DNA from: JAQGMO01 sp050954505
GTDB taxonomy: Bacteria > Pseudomonadota > Gammaproteobacteria > Burkholderiales > Burkholderiaceae_D
Direction: 5' to 3'
Assembly (NCBI GenBank): GCA_050954505.1
Contig: JBPBPY010000214.1
Span: 1-9,121 of the forward strand
Length of the DNA stretch: 9,121 bases
Within the stretch, counting starts at the first letter, position 1. Each line of letters starts with the position of its first letter. This document shows positions 5,845 through 9,121 of this stretch, piece after piece. The notes beneath the pieces are model-generated. The model saw only the letters and a program-made list of their open reading frames with translations, was not told the origin of the DNA and did not search any database. The position numbers and the translations under genes are program-made.

Positions 5845-7017
5845 CTATTTTTTTCCGCTCTGTTCCTGCGCTGCCAGGTCATGCACCACCACGCCGACAT
5901 CTTCATCGACCTCGGCCAGCCAGGCAGCCTGGACAATGGCGCGCTGGGCGTCGGCGTAACCCTGGTCCCAGCGCCACATCAAGGACCCGCTGGAAAAATT
6001 GATGTCCTTCGACGACATGTGCCAGTCCTGGCCCGCGTAGGGCAGGCTGACGATATGCAGCGTGGTATTGCAACCCATTTCCTGCAGCAGCGCGGCGTCG
6101 GCAGATGTCTTGAGTTTTTCTGGCAGACGCTGGTACAGCGCGCGCAGCATGCGCTGCTGTTTGCGCACACGGACGAAGTCATCGATGTGGCGTTTCGAGC
6201 GCGAGGCAAACATCACATCCTTTTGCCGCGTCTGCACTTCATCCAGTGTTGTCGGTTCATTGCCCTGGGCGCGCCAGAGGTCGACCATGAAGCACAGGGT
6301 ATCGACGGCAGGCTGGTCATCGAGCACCGTTTCCAGTGGCGTGTTCGAGTACAGCCCGCCATCCCAATACAACTCGCCATCGATGCGCACTGCCGGAAAG
6401 CCCGGTGGCAAGGCGCCACTGGCCATGATGTGATCGACGCCGATGGCATGGCTCACGCTGTCGAAACTGGTCAGCTCGCCACTGGTGACCTTGACGGCAT
6501 TGACGGACAGGCGCACGCCCCCGCGCTGGTTGAGCAAGTCGAAATCGATCAGCTCCAGCAGTGTGCTGCGCAAACCGGCAGTGTCGTAGAAGCTGGCCTG
6601 CTCGGGTTCGACCGCCAGGCCGGCGCCGAACATCAGGCCGGCGACGCTGCCGGTCCGCGGCGCAAAAAAGCCGGGCACGCCGCGCAAGGTTGCATCCATC
6701 GTCGCCAGCCAGCTGTTGTAGCGGCGCGCCGAGTCGGCGACCTGGTTCAGGTCCAGGCAGTCATGGTGGGCAATCCCGCTCCAGAATTGTTTCAGGCGGG
6801 CGACCCGGTCATGCGGCAGGTTGCCGGCAATGATGGCGGCATTGATGGCACCGATCGACGTGCCGACCACCCAGTCGGGCGCCAGGTCGTTTTCCTGCAA
6901 GGCCTGGTAGACACCGGCCTGGTAGGCGCCCAGTGCACCGCCACCCTGCAACACCAGTGCCACGCGGTTCTTGCGCAACAGCGGCAGCAAATTCGATTTC
7001 ATGTTTTCAGGCTTCAT
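5845..7017 (-). CDS. Patatin-like phospholipase (DUF3734-type C-terminus)
   Basis: This 390-residue protein is a predicted serine acyl hydrolase acting on phospholipids or other acyl esters. The N-terminal patatin domain (about 18-230) carries the oxyanion-hole motif GGGALG (25-30), the nucleophile elbow GTSIG with Ser54, and DGG with Asp219, giving a complete Ser-Asp dyad. The C-terminal part (about 235-380), with SLMWRWDQGYADAQRAI, resembles the DUF3734 extension found in many proteobacterial patatins. There is no signal peptide, so it is probably cytoplasmic or membrane-associated. ATG 7017 is chosen because GAAAG lies about 9 nt upstream; ATG 7002 is possible but lacks a visible ribosome site. 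It begins 48 nt after the stop of the recombinase-annotated gene, so co-transcription is likely. The substrate is unknown; some Burkholderiales homologues sit near polyhydroxyalkanoate genes, but nothing here shows that link. Confidence 0.93.
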   Translation of the reverse strand: MKPENMKSNLLPLLRKNRVALVLQGGGALGAYQAGVYQALQENDLAPDWVVGTSIGAINAAIIAGNLPHDRVARLKQFWSGIAHHDCLDLNQVADSARRYNSWLATMDATLRGVPGFFAPRTGSVAGLMFGAGLAVEPEQASFYDTAGLRSTLLELIDFDLLNQRGGVRLSVNAVKVTSGELTSFDSVSHAIGVDHIMASGALPPGFPAVRIDGELYWDGGLYSNTPLETVLDDQPAVDTLCFMVDLWRAQGNEPTTLDEVQTRQKDVMFASRSKRHIDDFVRVRKQQRMLRALYQRLPEKLKTSADAALLQEMGCNTTLHIVSLPYAGQDWHMSSKDINFSSGSLMWRWDQGYADAQRAIVQAAWLAEVDEDVGVVVHDLAAQEQSGKK

Positions 7018-7065
7018 GTTCGATCACTTTCGGAACCATGGCAGCGCCGGGCAAATGCCTGCGTT

Positions 7066-9121
7066 TCATGTTGGAGGATGTTCTGGCGGCGCATTCATCG
7101 GCCTTCCATGAGCCTGCATGGGCACTGCGGCAGCATCGCTCACTTCACCTGCTTCGGCCTGCATGGGTGCCGTGGCCGTATCGTTCACGTCGCCTGCTTC
7201 GGCCTGCATGGGCACCGTGACAGCATCGTTTACGTCGCCTGCTTCGGCATGCATGGCCGCCGATACCGGTTCCTCGGCCACGACCTGTGCCTGCGGCTGC
7301 GGGAACAGGAAGGAGCGCGGCGATTTGGCAAACGCGCGCACCATGGCCCGGCGCACCAGCCTGCGGATGCGCTTGGGCACTTCACGTGCCTGCAATGCCA
7401 GCGTCAATGCACAGCCAAACGCCACGCCGACATTGAGCAAGCCGATCACGGCAATGCCGGCCACGGCAAGCCAGACCGACGGTTCGCGCAGGACAGGAAA
7501 ACCAATGCCGGCAGCGGCAGCGGTGAGCGTGCCGGTCGACAGCGTGACATGGCGCACGTCGAGCGGCAAGCCGAAGAAGTGCGCCAGCACCGGCAGCATG
7601 CCCAGCATCAGGGCCAGCGACAAATTGCCGGCGATGTCGACCACATGGTGTTCCAGCCAGTTGGCCAGCCGTTCGGCCCGTGCCGGGCCCAGTGCATACA
7701 CCAGACGGCGCTGATGCATCAGTGCTTCGCGCAGCCGGCGCAAGGCAAACCAGTTATCGGCAAAGCCGGCAAACAGGCTGGAGAGCCACAGCAGCACGCC
7801 GGTGAAGGCCGCAAACAAGGGCGTCACACCAATCAAGGACAAATCGGCCATCGCTTTGCGGGCATGGCTGGCGTCCATCAAGGGCGCGTCGAACGCCAGT
7901 GGAATGAGCAAGGCAATCGTCAGCATGGTCGGTATCACCGACATCAGGTTGCCAAACACGGCGGCGGCCTGTGACCGCAGGATCCAGGCAATTTCCACCA
8001 TCAGCGAGCGCAAGCCATCGACGGTATCGAGTGCCACCATCTTTGCCGCCAGTGCCGGCGCGGTGACGGCAGGCTGCTTGGTGGCCAGGACGGCGCCCAA
8101 GGCCGAAATGGTCATGAAGCTGACCGCATAATTGATGGACGCGAACAGGCCGTCGAAAAAGCGGGCCACGCCCGGCCCCGACAGCGCCAGCTTGCCGCAG
8201 ACGGTGAAGGCGGTCACGACGCCGCCAATGCAGGCCGCCTTGAACATGCTGCGGTAATCGGCACCATCGCGGGCAATGTACTTTTCGCCATGGGTGGCAT
8301 TGCGTTCGACCATCTTGCGCGCCAGCAGCGCAAAGCTGCGCCGCACCAGGCCACGCACCGACGAGCGCTGGTGATGCGCATGGATCAGATCCACCAGCAG
8401 GGCCTGCACCTGCCCGCTGCCCTGCACGGAATGGGGCGCGGCATTGCGCAGGTCGATCAGGCGCGCCATGCGCGTGAGTTGCGAGCGCATGCGTTCGATG
8501 TGGTACACCAGGCCGACCGAGACACCGAATTCATCGAGGTGGGCGTAGATGCGGTCGGTCTGTGCCTGGCAAACCGCAATCAACATGCGCACGCTGCGCA
8601 GCGCTGCATCGTCGGCATGGGGCGCCAGCAGATAGCGCTCGAGCTCGCGCCGCAGCGACATGAACGGCGTGGCCTGCAGCGACAGCCGCGGTTCGAGGCG
8701 TTGGCGAAAATCGGGACTGATGCCGGTGGCAATGATGACCGTGACCAGATACACCAGCGCTTCATCGATCTGCTGGCGGTAGGCATGGACAATGCTGTCA
8801 TCGGCAGCGAGCTTCCACAGCCGTGCCAGCGTGGCGGCGTCCAGGCCAGTCAACCAGTCGGCGTCGGCCGGTTGAGGGAACATGGCCACGAACAGCGAGG
8901 ACAGGTCCATCTGTGCCGGTGGCGTGGGCAGCACCAGCTTCATCATCTGTTCCGACAGCTCGCTGAAAAAAGCCGGCTCGCGCGCCAGGCCCGTGGCACA
9001 GAACAGTTCCGGGCCAACTGCTTCCCGCAAGGTTTTCTGCAACGTCGCCTGCACCGTGCGCCGCATCGGGGCGTGGGTGTCGAGCCAGTCGAGCAGGTAG
9101 TGTGTACGCTGGTGCTTCAGG
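7066..9121 (-). CDS. Membrane protein of the 'site-specific recombinase' (Gcr/SpecificRecomb) family, N-terminus outside the window
   Basis: The frame is open to the window edge: 18 codons precede ATG 9066 (…HYLLDWLDTHAP before MRRTVQ), so the gene starts further right and ATG 9066 is internal. Numbering from ATG 9066: 1-270 is a helical soluble part. Hydrophobic helices follow at about 275-297, 307-328, 374-395, 409-435, 475-497, 510-526 and 529-557. A basic stretch (REVPKRIRRLVRRAMVR) and a low-complexity tail with 15-residue repeats end the protein. It resembles the large betaproteobacterial family annotated as site-specific recombinase (Pfam SpecificRecomb, gonococcal Gcr). I see no tyrosine-recombinase Arg-His-Arg-Tyr pattern and no serine-recombinase N-terminal motif, so the recombinase function is doubtful; the sequence says integral membrane protein. 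The patatin gene follows after 48 nt and is probably in the same transcript. Confidence 0.85.
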   Translation of the reverse strand, partial: LKHQRTHYLLDWLDTHAPMRRTVQATLQKTLREAVGPELFCATGLAREPAFFSELSEQMMKLVLPTPPAQMDLSSLFVAMFPQPADADWLTGLDAATLARLWKLAADDSIVHAYRQQIDEALVYLVTVIIATGISPDFRQRLEPRLSLQATPFMSLRRELERYLLAPHADDAALRSVRMLIAVCQAQTDRIYAHLDEFGVSVGLVYHIERMRSQLTRMARLIDLRNAAPHSVQGSGQVQALLVDLIHAHHQRSSVRGLVRRSFALLARKMVERNATHGEKYIARDGADYRSMFKAACIGGVVTAFTVCGKLALSGPGVARFFDGLFASINYAVSFMTISALGAVLATKQPAVTAPALAAKMVALDTVDGLRSLMVEIAWILRSQAAAVFGNLMSVIPTMLTIALLIPLAFDAPLMDASHARKAMADLSLIGVTPLFAAFTGVLLWLSSLFAGFADNWFALRRLREALMHQRRLVYALGPARAERLANWLEHHVVDIAGNLSLALMLGMLPVLAHFFGLPLDVRHVTLSTGTLTAAAAGIGFPVLREPSVWLAVAGIAVIGLLNVGVAFGCALTLALQAREVPKRIRRLVRRAMVRAFAKSPRSFLFPQPQAQVVAEEPVSAAMHAEAGDVNDAVTVPMQAEAGDVNDTATAPMQAEAGEVSDAAAVPMQAHGRPMNAPPEHPPT
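7118..7252 (-). repeat. Three 45-bp direct repeats in the tail of the recombinase-annotated gene
   Basis: Three consecutive 45-bp units (7118-7162, 7163-7207, 7208-7252) share most bases, each ending on the plus strand in CCTGCTTCGGCCTGC or a close variant. A partial fourth copy may begin at 7253. On the coding strand each unit encodes 15 residues around MQAEAGDVND, MQAEAGEVSD and MHAEAGDVND. The length is a multiple of three, so copy number can change without a frameshift. The tail is acidic and Ala-rich, follows the last membrane helix, and probably projects from the membrane as a flexible extension. Confidence 0.93.

Noticed and set aside
7118..7714. A plus-strand frame with tandem repeat residues (MGxxxASxTSPASAC)
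   Set aside because: It is the antisense reading of the repeat tail and membrane helices of the gene on the minus strand.
5842..7974. A 710-codon plus-strand open frame opposite the patatin and membrane-protein genes
   Set aside because: It is antisense to two well-supported genes, rich in Gln, His and Arg, and shows no domain. Long antisense frames are expected in GC-rich DNA with biased codon positions.

Overview
The window looks like chromosomal DNA from a GC-rich betaproteobacterium, most plausibly an Oxalobacteraceae-type Burkholderiales (Janthinobacterium, Duganella, Massilia or Herbaspirillum relatives). This placement is an inference from the protein types and codon use; there is no rRNA or marker gene here to fix it.

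Left part (1-2182, + strand): one long, AT-richer gene for a leucine-rich-repeat protein. Its reading frame is open at the left edge. It has an F-box-like segment near the N-terminus, ribonuclease-inhibitor-type LRRs at the C-terminus and a Ser-Asp repeat in between. The domain layout resembles eukaryote-like secreted effectors, and the gene differs in composition from everything to its right.

Middle (2259-2954, - strand): two small exported monohaem c-type cytochromes, 9 nt apart, each resembling one half of a dihaem cytochrome c4. A candidate sigma70 promoter sits at 3000-3028. The 490-bp gap up to 3444 has no convincing gene. It contains a candidate leftward intrinsic terminator (3099-3130) and a set of short GTGATGCAG repeats, and would form an unusually long 3' untranslated region for glgX.

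Right part (3445-9121, - strand): three genes in one direction. The first in transcription order is a multi-spanning membrane protein of the family usually labelled 'site-specific recombinase', whose 5' end is outside the window. A patatin-like phospholipase follows 48 nt later. After a 219-bp gap comes the glycogen debranching enzyme glgX with all GH13 catalytic motifs. The first two genes are probably co-transcribed; glgX may have its own promoter.

The clearest candidates for something new are the F-box/LRR protein, the repeat-bearing glgX 3' region, and the mismatch between the 'recombinase' name and the membrane-protein sequence with a 45-bp tandem repeat in its tail. I see no CRISPR array, tRNA, rRNA, insertion sequence or phage gene.
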